A stretch of 11,147 nucleotides of DNA from Pseudomonadota bacterium (GCA_025360685.1 JANYBR010000189.1:1-11147); one strand, 5' to 3'; counted from the first letter of the stretch, positions 1 to 7,715 are shown. Made by a program: numbers and translations. The notes: a model not told the origin generated them from the letters alone.

Positions 1-1
1 T

Positions 2-250
2 ATGGATAACGAAGTAATATTACGATTTAGCGATGTTAGTTTTGACTATCGACACGATAAGCCCATCTTAGATGAGGTCAATTTTGCTATTCGCCGTGGG
101 TCAAAAATCACTTTAATGGGACAAAACGGTGCCGGAAAGAGCTCACTTTTTGCTCTGATTATGGGAGAACTACAACCAAAGAGTGGGCGAATTTCAATTG
201 ACGAAGGTTCAACTATCGCAACCGCAAGACAAGTTATAGCGCGTGACATG
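2..250 (+). pseudogene. ABC-F family ATPase, N-terminal fragment
   Basis: Residues 1-82 match the start of an ABC-F ATP-binding protein (Uup/EttA-like ribosome-associated or resistance family). There is an early core-strand region, a Walker A GQNGAGKSS at residues 40-48, and an ATARQV segment at 73-78 in the Q-loop position. Nothing after that belongs to ABC-F: the signature motif, Walker B, linker and second ATPase domain are all missing. Base composition differs from the rest of the window: I count 98 G+C in bases 1-240 (41%) against 40 of 60 in bases 241-300. The ATG at base 2 fits a native ABC-F start. I infer that the fragment comes from another, AT-richer organism. Its style recalls ABC-F proteins of candidate-phyla bacteria, but that assignment is weak. 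Confidence 0.75.
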
Positions 251-1291
251 GGGCCGCAATCCTACCATCGCCTTCCCGAGATGATCGCGCGCATCGCCCG
301 TTCCGGTGGTCATGCGCTCGAAACCGACTTTCCGGCGTTGGAGAAATTCGACATCCTGTCTGGTGGTGTCGCTAACTGCGGCCCGGCAGCTTTCCTGACG
401 GTGCAGGAAGGTTGCGACAAGTTCTGCACTTTCTGCGTCGTTCCTTACACGCGCGGCAGCGAATATTCGCGTTGCGTGGCACAGATCGAAGAAGAAGCCA
501 GACGTCTGGTCGCAGGCGGAGCGCGAGAACTCACCTTGCTCGGCCAGAACGTCAACGCCTATCGCGGTGCGGGCCCCGACGGCGAAGCTTGGTCGCTCGC
601 AAGGCTGCTCTATCGTCTCGCGCGCATCGATGGCCTTTCAAGATTGCGCTACACCACCAGCCATCCCCGCGACATGAGCGAGGATCTCGTCGCGGCGCAT
701 GGCGATCTGGCAGAGCTCATGCCCTCTCTGCATCTACCTGTGCAGTCGGGTTCGGACGCGATTCTCGGCGCCATGAATCGTGGTCACACGGCCGACGAAT
801 ACCGCCGGACCATTGATCGGGTGCGCCGTGTGCGGACGGACATTGCGCTGTCGTCGGACTTCATCGTCGGCTTTCCGGGCGAGAGTGACCAGGATTTCCA
901 GCAGACTCTGGCGTTGGTGCGCGAGTTGGGATTCGCACAGTCCTACTCGTTCAAATACAGCAAACGCCCAGGCACTCCCGCTGCCGCGGCCCGCAAGCAA
1001 ATCGCCGAGAAAGTAAAAGACGAACGGTTGCGCGAACTGCAATCGCTTCTTCTCGAACAACGCATCAGGTTCGATGCCGCCTGCGAGGGCAAAATACTGG
1101 ACGTCTTATTCGAAAAGCCGGGACGACAACGCGCGCAGGCCATCGGCCGCAGTCCCTACCTCCAGCCGGTGCATGTGGAGGATGCTGCATCGCTCATCGG
1201 CTCCATCCATCTCGTTCACATCGACGCCGTCTTTCCCAACAGTCTCAAAGGCACGCTCGTGACCGCTCGCGAAAAGGTGTTGGCACATTGA
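2..1291 (+). CDS. miaB: MiaB tRNA methylthiotransferase, 5'-truncated and fused to foreign ABC-F N-terminus
   Basis: From residue 84 on, this 429-residue reading frame is MiaB, the radical-SAM enzyme that methylthiolates i6A37 of tRNAs to ms2i6A37. The radical-SAM cluster motif CxxxCxxC is C138, C142, C145. Other family stretches are LLGQNVNAY (179-187), LHLPVQSGSD (243-252) and DFIVGFPGE (286-294). A TRAM-type RNA-binding tail covers about 363-428. The normal N-terminal UPF0004 domain, with three cysteines for the second iron-sulfur cluster, is absent. In its place residues 1-82 are the start of an ABC-F ATPase. As written, the product lacks an auxiliary cluster and should not be a working MiaB. 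The intact gene probably continues upstream in the real genome. The MiaB identity is secure and the fusion is probably artificial. The stop overlaps the TTG start of phoH. Confidence 0.9.
   Translation: MDNEVILRFSDVSFDYRHDKPILDEVNFAIRRGSKITLMGQNGAGKSSLFALIMGELQPKSGRISIDEGSTIATARQVIARDMGPQSYHRLPEMIARIARSGGHALETDFPALEKFDILSGGVANCGPAAFLTVQEGCDKFCTFCVVPYTRGSEYSRCVAQIEEEARRLVAGGARELTLLGQNVNAYRGAGPDGEAWSLARLLYRLARIDGLSRLRYTTSHPRDMSEDLVAAHGDLAELMPSLHLPVQSGSDAILGAMNRGHTADEYRRTIDRVRRVRTDIALSSDFIVGFPGESDQDFQQTLALVRELGFAQSYSFKYSKRPGTPAAAARKQIAEKVKDERLRELQSLLLEQRIRFDAACEGKILDVLFEKPGRQRAQAIGRSPYLQPVHVEDAASLIGSIHLVHIDAVFPNSLKGTLVTAREKVLAH
241..253. other. Chimeric breakpoint between ABC-F fragment and miaB
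   Basis: ABC-F similarity ends at R81-D82 (bases 242-247) and MiaB similarity begins at G84 (bases 251-253), leaving only a few ambiguous bases. Composition changes at the same place. The join keeps frame, which happens by chance in one of three cases. No insertion sequence, repeat or integration site is visible at the join. Confidence 0.75.
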
Positions 1292-2280
1292 GCGCAGCGA
1301 AATCCAGGCGTACGCCGAAAGAGCAGGTGACGCTCGAATTCCCGGACAATGCGCTGTTGGCGGGGCTTGCCGGCGCGCACCAAAAGAATTTCGTCCGCCT
1401 GGAACAGAAGATCGACGTGCAAATCGCGATGCGCGGAAATCTGGTGGCGATTGAAGGTGCGCCGGACAAGCGCGAGCGCGCCGCCACGGTGCTACGGGCC
1501 CTCTATGCCCGCCTCGAAGGCGGCGAGGCGTGCGGTTCTTCGGAGATCGACGCGGAAGTTCGCTTCGCCGGCGAGCGTGCTGCGGCACCCGTGGGCGCGG
1601 CGTTCGGCTCGCACTCCATTCGAACGGCTTCGTCGCGCGTCACGCGGGCCCGTTCACCGGCGCAGGCAGCGTACCTGGATCTGATGCGCACCCATCCGTT
1701 GGTGTTCGGCATCGGGCCCGCGGGAACGGGCAAGACCTATCTTGCCGCTGCCTTCGGCGCGCATCTTCTGCACGAGCGCCAGGTCGAACGTCTGATTCTC
1801 TCGCGGCCGGCGCTGGAAGCGGGCGAACGACTAGGCTTTCTGCCCGGCGACCTCAAAGAGAAGATTGATCCCTATCTGCGTCCGCTCTACGACGCGTTGT
1901 TCGACGTCCTCGGCGACAAGACCGAAAAACTTCTCGAAACGGGCACGATCGAAGTAGCGCCGCTGGCTTTCATGCGCGGCCGTACCTTGTCGCGGGCGTT
2001 TGTGATTCTCGACGAGGCGCAAAATGTGACGCCGGCGCAGATGAAAATGTTTCTCACGCGCCTTGGCGAAGACTCGCGCATGGTGGTGACGGGCGATCCG
2101 TCGCAGAGCGACCTGCCCGGCGGCCGTGCCGACGGACTGAATGAAGCCCTGCGCATCCTGAACGGCGTCGAAGGTGCCGCGGTGGCGCACTTCACGGAAT
2201 TGGATGTGGTGCGCCACGCCCTCGTCACGCGCATCGTCGGCGCGTATAATCGCGCCGACGCGCAGAAGCACGAGCCGTGA
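1288..2280 (+). CDS. phoH: PhoH-family ATPase (PhoH-like protein)
   Basis: This 330-residue protein belongs to the PhoH/YbeZ family of P-loop ATPases, often encoded beside ybeY and thought to work with it in rRNA processing or RNA quality control. A KH-like N-terminal part spans about residues 10-80. Walker A is GPAGTGKT at 143-150, and Walker B with a trailing QN is VILDEAQN at 239-246. GDPSQSDLP at 269-277 is a typical sensor-like family motif. The length is normal. The chosen start is a TTG at 1288 that overlaps the miaB stop (TTGA). An AAGG lies ten bases upstream at 1274-1277, and the residues after the start look like usual family N-termini. The gene ends in a GTGA overlap with ybeY, so the pair is likely co-translated. 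The precise biochemical role of the family is not settled. Confidence 0.93.
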   Translation: MSAAKSRRTPKEQVTLEFPDNALLAGLAGAHQKNFVRLEQKIDVQIAMRGNLVAIEGAPDKRERAATVLRALYARLEGGEACGSSEIDAEVRFAGERAAAPVGAAFGSHSIRTASSRVTRARSPAQAAYLDLMRTHPLVFGIGPAGTGKTYLAAAFGAHLLHERQVERLILSRPALEAGERLGFLPGDLKEKIDPYLRPLYDALFDVLGDKTEKLLETGTIEVAPLAFMRGRTLSRAFVILDEAQNVTPAQMKMFLTRLGEDSRMVVTGDPSQSDLPGGRADGLNEALRILNGVEGAAVAHFTELDVVRHALVTRIVGAYNRADAQKHEP

Positions 2281-2741
2281 GCTTTTCCATTGACCTTCAG
2301 GTGGACGATCCGCGCTGGCGCACGGTACGCGGCCTATCCGCGCGCCTGCGCCGGTCGGCAGAACTGGCGCTGAAACACGGCAAGGCCGCAAAGGCCTCGA
2401 GCCTCACCATCCTTCTCACCGACGATGCGCGGCTCAAGAGTCTCAACCGCGACTTCCGCGACAAGAACAAGGCGACAAACGTGTTGTCCTTTCCGGCCGA
2501 TCAGGTCGACGGACGATATCTTGGCGACATCGCACTAGCCTATGGGGTCACCGCCGCCGAAGCGCGCGCCGGAGGCAAGCGGTTCACCGATCACGCGATG
2601 CACCTGGCCGTTCACGGGGTGCTGCACCTGCTGGGCTTCGATCACCAGACGAAACGCGCCGCCAAAATCATGGAGCCGCTGGAAGTCGAAATTCTTGGCC
2701 GACTCGGCATCGAAAATCCCTACGCCCGCGAGGCCGCGTGA
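2277..2741 (+). CDS. ybeY: YbeY endoribonuclease (rRNA maturation factor)
   Basis: YbeY is a single-strand-specific, zinc-dependent endoribonuclease involved in 16S rRNA 3'-end maturation and late 70S ribosome quality control. The 154-residue product has the family zinc motif HxxxHxxxxxH as H113, H117 and H123, within HGVLHLLGFDH. The conserved NVLSFP stretch is at 68-73, followed by LGDIAL at 82-87. The GTG start at 2277 overlaps the phoH stop by four bases (GTGA), the usual arrangement for translational re-initiation. Adjacency to phoH on one side and a CBS/CorC protein plus lnt on the other is the standard alphaproteobacterial cluster. Nothing is missing or odd. Confidence 0.95.
   Translation: MSFSIDLQVDDPRWRTVRGLSARLRRSAELALKHGKAAKASSLTILLTDDARLKSLNRDFRDKNKATNVLSFPADQVDGRYLGDIALAYGVTAAEARAGGKRFTDHAMHLAVHGVLHLLGFDHQTKRAAKIMEPLEVEILGRLGIENPYAREAA
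2730..2733 (+). promoter_or_regulatory. Ribosome binding site deciding the corC start
   Basis: GAGG lies inside the end of ybeY, seven bases before ATG 2741 and four before GTG 2738. The spacing favours the ATG. Confidence 0.55.
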
Positions 2742-3673
2742 TGGCTGACGCATCTCGCAGCGACGCGCCTGCCGAGGTCGACAAGTTGTCGCTTCTACGG
2801 CGTCTGTCCCTGTTCGTGCGCCGCGATACGGCGAGCGCGCAACAGATGCGCGAAAGTCTTGAAGAAGTGATCGAGGAAAGCGATCGTCAGAGTCCCGCGC
2901 TCTCGGCGCCGGAACGCAAGATGTTCGCCAATCTCCTCAAATTCGGCGAACTGCGCGTCAGTGACGTGATGATCCCGCGCGCGGACATCGTTGCTGTCGA
3001 CGAGGAGACCTCGCTTGCCGATTTCATCGCCCTGTTCCGCGAGGTGCAGCATTCGCGTCTGCCTGTCTATCGCGAAACGCTCGATGTTCCGACCGGTCTG
3101 GTCCATATAAAGGATGTCCTCGCCTTCATGCAGATACAGCCGGACGGCAGCTTCCGCTGGAAGGACGGCCCGATCTCGCAGTTCAAGCGCGAACTGCTGT
3201 TTGTCCCGCCGTCCATGCCGCTGGTCGATCTTCTCTTGAAGATGCAGACCATGCACACACATCTGGCGCTGGTGATCGACGAGTATGGCGGTACCGACGG
3301 CATCGTCTCCATCGAAGACATTATCGAAGAGATTGTCGGAGACATCGCCGACGAGCATGACGAAGATACGGCAAGGATTCGCAAATCCGACGACGGCACC
3401 TACATCGCCGACGCGCGCACGGACCTTGAGGATTTTCGCGCCCAGACCGCAATCGCGCTCAGTCCGGAGGATGCCGACCAGGAGATCGACACGTTGGGCG
3501 GGCTTGTCGTCTCGCTGCTCGGCCGGGTGCCGCAACGCGGCGAGATCGTGACCCATCCGTCCGGCTACGAATTCGAGGTGCTGGAGGCTGATCCGCGCCG
3601 CGTAAAGCGTCTGCGCGTCCGCGAGCCGGTTGCCAAGACGGGTGGTAGCGGGGCCGCCGAGAAGCCAGCGTGA
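2741..3673 (+). CDS. corC: CorC/TlyC-type CBS-domain protein
   Basis: This 310-residue soluble protein has the CorC/HlyC layout. A first CBS motif begins at VSDVMIPR (73-80). A second CBS region runs about 145-205 and includes LVIDEYGGTDGIVSIEDIIEEIVGD-type conserved residues (178-201). A C-terminal CorC_HlyC transporter-associated domain spans about 217-295, with EIDTLGG at 248-254. Such proteins are linked to magnesium/cobalt efflux or membrane integrity, but the exact role is uncertain and the corC name comes by family. No membrane segment is seen. The frame is open from a GTG at 2738. I prefer the next codon, ATG 2741, because GAGG at 2730-2733 sits seven bases before it and the ybeY TGA overlaps that ATG by one base. 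Confidence 0.9.
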   Translation: MADASRSDAPAEVDKLSLLRRLSLFVRRDTASAQQMRESLEEVIEESDRQSPALSAPERKMFANLLKFGELRVSDVMIPRADIVAVDEETSLADFIALFREVQHSRLPVYRETLDVPTGLVHIKDVLAFMQIQPDGSFRWKDGPISQFKRELLFVPPSMPLVDLLLKMQTMHTHLALVIDEYGGTDGIVSIEDIIEEIVGDIADEHDEDTARIRKSDDGTYIADARTDLEDFRAQTAIALSPEDADQEIDTLGGLVVSLLGRVPQRGEIVTHPSGYEFEVLEADPRRVKRLRVREPVAKTGGSGAAEKPA

Positions 3674-5247
3674 CTCCCACTCTGTTTCGTGCCGGCGCAT
3701 TTTTGAAGAACTTGTCGGGATGGCGGCGGCTTGGCGCAGCGTTAGGTGCCGGGTCCGTATCGGCCCTCGGCTTTGCCCCATTCAATATGTTTCCGCTCCT
3801 CCTGCTGGCCTTTGCGGTACTGGTCCTGTTGCTGGATGGGGTCAGTGTCGAGAAGAACCGAATGCGCAAGTCGGCCGCGACCGGCTGGGCGTTCGGCTTC
3901 GGTCAGTTTCTAGTCGGCATGCATTGGATCTTCTATCCGTTCCTCGTCGACCCGTTGCAGCATGCCTGGCAAATCCCGCTCGTTGTGCTGCTGTTTCCAG
4001 GCGGCTTGGCGCTGTTCTCGACGATTGCTTGTGCGGCTTCGATGCTTGTCTGGAAGGACGGTCCAGCCCGTATATTCATTTTTTCGATTTTCTATGCGGT
4101 AGCGGAGTGGCTGCGCGGTCATGTGCTGACCGGCTTGCCCTGGAACTTGCCGGCCTATGCCTGGGGCGCCTCACTCAGCGTTCTTCAAAGCACAGCGCTG
4201 ATCGGCGCGTACGGACTGACCTTCCTGACGACGCTGTTTGGTGCTTCGCTCGGTGAACTTCTGATCGGTCCGCGACGGTGGTTTCTGCCGGCGATCATGA
4301 CCGTCCTGTTCGTCATGATCTCTATTGCCGGAGAGGTACGGCTCTATTCGTCCCCGACCATTTACGTTCCTGCGGTCCGTCTGCGCGTTGTACAGCCGAA
4401 CATTCCGCAGGATGAAAAATATCGGCGCGAGCTGCTTCAGCGAAACTGGGACCGTCTTGTCGATCTTTCGACCAAGCCGGCGGGTGTCTCACCCACTGTG
4501 ATAATCTGGCCAGAGGCGGCGCCCCCGGTGCTGTTGCAACGCTCACAGGGGGCACTGGAGCAGATTGCCGTGCTGACCGGACCGAACAGGGTTCTGATCA
4601 CCGGAAATCAGCGAATGTCCGTGTCGAATGCTGGCGACCGCTTATTTTACAACAGCCTGTATATATTCGGGCACGGCGGACAACTGCTCTCGACCTACGA
4701 TAAATTCCACCTAGTGCCGTTCGGCGAATATCTGCCGATTGAAGAAATACTACGAAAGATTGGGATTACGCGGCTCGTGGGCTTCCCGGGAAGTTTTGCC
4801 GCAGGTGATGGTCCGCATACGTACAAAGTTCCAGGTGCGCCCGATGTAGGGCCGCTGATTTGCTACGAGATACTGTTTCCCGGGGCTGTAGTTGGTGAGG
4901 AACGTCCAGATTGGCTCGTAAATGTCACCGACGATTCGTGGTTCGGTCCATGGGCCGGGCCGCGCCAGCATCTGCTTGCCGCTCGCGTGCGCGCTATTGA
5001 GGAAGGCCTGCCTGTCGTCCGTTCTGCGAACACCGGTGTTTCAGCCGTCATCGATCCCTTAGGCCGTACGATTGCTGAGCTTGGACTCGGCGAAACAGGT
5101 GAGCTAGATTCAGCACTTCCACGGGCTGTAGCCATGCCCGCATATGCGCGTTATGGCGACGCATGCTTTGTTGTTCTGCTGCTTATTGGCGCGGGATTGT
5201 CGTCATGGCTGGCGCGTAAGTTACGTTCCTCGTTGCGTAGTCTGTAA
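3670..5247 (+). CDS. lnt: Apolipoprotein N-acyltransferase
   Basis: Lnt transfers an acyl chain from phospholipid to the N-terminal cysteine of diacylated apolipoproteins, the last step of lipoprotein maturation in the inner membrane. The 525-residue product has several hydrophobic segments in residues 22-220 (for example 41-57, 101-125, 134-148, 203-220), then a periplasmic nitrilase-fold domain from about 236 to 485, then a final membrane helix around 497-515. The catalytic Glu-Lys-Cys triad is visible as E282 (IIWPEAAPP), K345 (YDKFHLVPFGEYLP) and C398 (PLICYEILFPG). Length is normal for the family. The GTG start at 3670 overlaps the corC stop by four bases (GTGA). Parts of the second half have more A+T-rich codons (ATA, TTA, CTA) than the upstream genes. 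Confidence 0.95.
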   Translation: MTPTLFRAGAFLKNLSGWRRLGAALGAGSVSALGFAPFNMFPLLLLAFAVLVLLLDGVSVEKNRMRKSAATGWAFGFGQFLVGMHWIFYPFLVDPLQHAWQIPLVVLLFPGGLALFSTIACAASMLVWKDGPARIFIFSIFYAVAEWLRGHVLTGLPWNLPAYAWGASLSVLQSTALIGAYGLTFLTTLFGASLGELLIGPRRWFLPAIMTVLFVMISIAGEVRLYSSPTIYVPAVRLRVVQPNIPQDEKYRRELLQRNWDRLVDLSTKPAGVSPTVIIWPEAAPPVLLQRSQGALEQIAVLTGPNRVLITGNQRMSVSNAGDRLFYNSLYIFGHGGQLLSTYDKFHLVPFGEYLPIEEILRKIGITRLVGFPGSFAAGDGPHTYKVPGAPDVGPLICYEILFPGAVVGEERPDWLVNVTDDSWFGPWAGPRQHLLAARVRAIEEGLPVVRSANTGVSAVIDPLGRTIAELGLGETGELDSALPRAVAMPAYARYGDACFVVLLLIGAGLSSWLARKLRSSLRSL

Positions 5248-5296
5248 ATTTCATCTTTTCATCGCCTGACCGGTATGCGTAAGGTCGCGAGCTAAC

Positions 5297-5300
5297 GGAG
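5297..5300 (+). promoter_or_regulatory. Possible ribosome binding site for the XRE gene
   Basis: GGAG stands 4 bases before GTG 5305 and 13 before GTG 5314, so neither spacing is ideal and the start remains open. Confidence 0.4.
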
Positions 5301-5313
5301 CGTTGTGTATACC

Positions 5314-5715
5314 GTGCCAAAAAAACAAGCCAATCCAATCGACGCCCAGGTGGGCAATCGCGTTCGACTTCGACGCATGCTGATCGGAATGAGTCAGGAA
5401 CGACTGGGCGAATTGCTCGGCCTGACATTTCAGCAGGTTCAGAAATACGAGAAGGGCGTTAACCGTATCGGTGCGGGCCGCCTCTTCGAGGTTTCGAGGA
5501 TTCTCGGCGTCACCATCGAATATTTCTACGAAGGCGTGAACAGCCAGCTTGCGGGCGGCTTTACCGAAGGCGCTTCCTCCCCTCCCGTGATGGAATTTGT
5601 TTCCAGTGGGGAAGGATTGCAGCTCAGTCTTGCTTTCATGAAGATCAAGGACTCCAAGCTTCGCAAGCGCGTCCTGGATCTCGTCAAGCAGATGGCCGAA
5701 GACGCTTCGGAATAA
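5314..5715 (+). CDS. XRE-family helix-turn-helix transcriptional regulator
   Basis: This is a small DNA-binding regulator of about 133 residues. An XRE/Cro-C1 helix-turn-helix fills residues 14-72, with the SQERLGELLGLT and QVQKYEKGVNRI core typical of alphaproteobacterial versions. A short tail with a helix near 103-130 may aid dimerisation. Targets are unknown. The start is uncertain: GTG 5314 gives an N-terminus (MPKKQANPID) like that of relatives, whereas an in-frame GTG at 5305 adds three residues. GGAG at 5297-5300 lies 13 bases before the first and 4 before the second, so it does not settle the choice. The gene lies 66 bases after lnt and ends three bases from the opposing hisE stop. 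In many relatives this gene is followed by metK, which is absent here. Confidence 0.88.
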   Translation: MPKKQANPIDAQVGNRVRLRRMLIGMSQERLGELLGLTFQQVQKYEKGVNRIGAGRLFEVSRILGVTIEYFYEGVNSQLAGGFTEGASSPPVMEFVSSGEGLQLSLAFMKIKDSKLRKRVLDLVKQMAEDASE

Positions 5716-5718
5716 GGC

Positions 5719-6048
5719 TCAGGCAGGCTTTTTCTCGCGCGCGGCCTTTTCGGCCAGCCCGGACAGTTTTTCGCGCGCGGTAAGCGCCTTGTACACATCT
5801 TCGGGTGTCACGCCGCAGGCCGCCCAGACAACCAGCAAATGGTACATGACATCAGCCGACTCCGCCGTGAGAGACTTCTTGTCCTTGGCGACCGCCGCCA
5901 GCACGACCTCAACGGCTTCCTCGCCGAATTTTTTGGCGCATTTGGCCGGACCTTCCTTTAGCAGAAGCGCCGTGTACGAGGTCTTCACATCGCCGCCCTT
6001 GCGCGAGACGATGATTTTGTAGAGCCGGTCGATCGCGTGATCTGCCAT
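5719..6048 (-). CDS. hisE: Phosphoribosyl-ATP pyrophosphatase
   Basis: HisE hydrolyses phosphoribosyl-ATP to phosphoribosyl-AMP and pyrophosphate, the second step of histidine biosynthesis, in the cytoplasm. The 109-residue protein is the usual length for a stand-alone HisE and has the MazG-like all-helical metal-binding residues: EExxE at E43, E44, E47 and ExxD at E63, D66. KxGPAKCAKKFGEEAVE is the family core. Its ATG shares one base with the TGA of the upstream mcd (TGATG on the minus strand). The nearest strong purine run, GGAGG, is 13 bases from the start, so translation probably depends on coupling to mcd. hisE usually follows hisF, so this placement after an acyl-CoA dehydrogenase is unusual. 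It ends tail to tail with the XRE gene, three bases apart. Confidence 0.95.
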   Translation of the reverse strand: MADHAIDRLYKIIVSRKGGDVKTSYTALLLKEGPAKCAKKFGEEAVEVVLAAVAKDKKSLTAESADVMYHLLVVWAACGVTPEDVYKALTAREKLSGLAEKAAREKKPA

Positions 6049-7715
6049 CAGTTGACTCGATCCTCCAGAAGGCGGCGCGCAATAACATTTGCCTGAATCT
6101 CGGCGGCACCTTCGAAGATGTTGAGGATGCGGGCATCACACAGCACACGGCTGATTGGATATTCCAGAGCGAAGCCGTTGCCGCCGTGGATCTGCAAGGC
6201 ATTGTCGGCACAGGCCCAGGCCACCCTAGCCCCAAGCAGCTTGGCCATGCCGGCCTCCAGATCACAGCGACGGCCCTCGTCCTTCTCGCGCGCCGCGTAG
6301 TAGCTGAGCTGGCGGGTGATCGTGATCTCGACCGCCATCATGGCAAGCTTGTCGCGTACACGCGGGAAATCCATCAACGACTGTCCGAACTGCTGGCGCT
6401 CGAGCGCGTAGCGTACGCCAAGATCCATGGCGCAAAGCGCGACGCCGATGGCGCGCGCTGCCGTCTGGATGCGAGCCGCCTCGAACGTCTGCATCAATTG
6501 CTTGAAACCCTGGCCCTCTTCCTGACCGAGCAGGTTCGCTACGGGCACTTCGAAACCGTCGAAGCCGATCTCGAACTCCTTCATGCCGCGATAGCCGAGC
6601 ACGCCGATTTCGCCGCCGCTCATGCCTTTGGCCGGGAAGTTTTCCTTTTCCGTGCCGCGCGGTTTTTCGGCGAGGAACATGGACAGGCCACGATAGCCGG
6701 GCCGGTCCTGGTTGGTGCGTACCAGCAACGTCATCATGTCGGCGCGTGCCGCATGAGTGATCCACGTTTTGTTACCATAGATCTTGTAAACATCGCCGTC
6801 ACGCACGGCGCGCGTCTTCAGCGCGGCCACATCGGAACCACCGGACGGTTCGGTGAACACGGCCGTGGGCAGTTTTGCACCACTCGCTATCAACGGTAGC
6901 CAGTGATCGCGCTGTTCTTTCGTGCCACCGCACAGAATGAGTTCGGCTGCGATTTCCGATCGCGTCGCCAGCGATCCGACACCAATATAGCCGCGCGACA
7001 ATTCCTCGGAGACGACGCACATGGCGAGCTTCGACAGGCCCGCGCCGCCGTAATTCTCCGGAATGGTCAGACCGAACACGCCAAGATCGCTCAACTCCTT
7101 GACGACCTCGATTGGAATGAGTTCGTCCTTCAAATGCCACTGGTGCGCGAAAGGTGTGACCTTCTCCTGCGCGAAGCGGAAGAACTGATCGCGGATCATG
7201 CTCATCGTGTCGTCGAGTCCGGGATCGCCGATGAACATCGCGCCCTGATGCTTGACCATATAGTCGGCAATGCCGGCGCGCACTTCGCGCCGCGTGCCGG
7301 TCCGCGCCAGTTCGGACACGGCTTCAGACCAGAAGCCGCCGATCTCGTCGTCGCTTAGTCCCATGTCGAAGGGTCGCGCGATTTCGTTCTGGCTCATCGC
7401 AATACCGCCGGGCAATTGCGCGAGATAGTCGCCAAAGGCGGCGAGCAGGATCAACTGTTCGATGTCGCCAAAACGCTTTGCCTGCTCGAGGCTGCGGCCC
7501 CAGCGCGCCATCTGTCGCAATGCCTCGACATAGGTGGCGAGCCAGGCAAGTCCATGGGTGGCGCGCTGCTCGCGATCGAGCGCCTCAGCTGAGATTTTTC
7601 CGTCCTTCGTAACCAATGTCGCAACGGACGACTTGGCCGCCGCCAGCAGTCCTTCGGCGGAAAAAACCGCCTCTTCGCAGCGGGTGAGAAGATGGGGAAC
7701 GGTGATCGACAGCAT
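6048..7715 (-). CDS. mcd: (2S)-methylsuccinyl-CoA dehydrogenase
   Basis: This 555-residue flavoprotein belongs to the acyl-CoA dehydrogenase superfamily. It most likely oxidises (2S)-methylsuccinyl-CoA to mesaconyl-CoA in the ethylmalonyl-CoA pathway. Ordinary acyl-CoA dehydrogenases are about 380 residues. This one carries an extra helical N-terminal region (about 1-155), a known mark of Mcd, including GLAWLATYVEALRQM (55-69) and EQLILLAAFGDYLAQ (86-100). The dehydrogenase part follows: N-terminal helical domain about 165-280, FTEPSGGSD flavin/substrate motif at 287-295, and C-terminal helices from about 395. The likely catalytic base is E535 in IFEGAAEIQ. Location directly downstream of ccr (71-base gap) strongly supports the Mcd assignment over a generic dehydrogenase. 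No strong ribosome binding site precedes the ATG at 7715. Confidence 0.9.
   Translation of the reverse strand: MLSITVPHLLTRCEEAVFSAEGLLAAAKSSVATLVTKDGKISAEALDREQRATHGLAWLATYVEALRQMARWGRSLEQAKRFGDIEQLILLAAFGDYLAQLPGGIAMSQNEIARPFDMGLSDDEIGGFWSEAVSELARTGTRREVRAGIADYMVKHQGAMFIGDPGLDDTMSMIRDQFFRFAQEKVTPFAHQWHLKDELIPIEVVKELSDLGVFGLTIPENYGGAGLSKLAMCVVSEELSRGYIGVGSLATRSEIAAELILCGGTKEQRDHWLPLIASGAKLPTAVFTEPSGGSDVAALKTRAVRDGDVYKIYGNKTWITHAARADMMTLLVRTNQDRPGYRGLSMFLAEKPRGTEKENFPAKGMSGGEIGVLGYRGMKEFEIGFDGFEVPVANLLGQEEGQGFKQLMQTFEAARIQTAARAIGVALCAMDLGVRYALERQQFGQSLMDFPRVRDKLAMMAVEITITRQLSYYAAREKDEGRRCDLEAGMAKLLGARVAWACADNALQIHGGNGFALEYPISRVLCDARILNIFEGAAEIQANVIARRLLEDRVN

Noticed and set aside
2..1291. 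A deliberate ABC ATPase-radical SAM fusion enzyme
   Set aside because: Both parts are cut within essential domains and the composition changes exactly at the join, so a chimera explains it better than a new enzyme.
2795..3781. Minus-strand frame of 328 codons opposite the CBS protein
   Set aside because: It is antisense to a well-supported CorC-type gene, with no motif and no plausible ribosome binding site.
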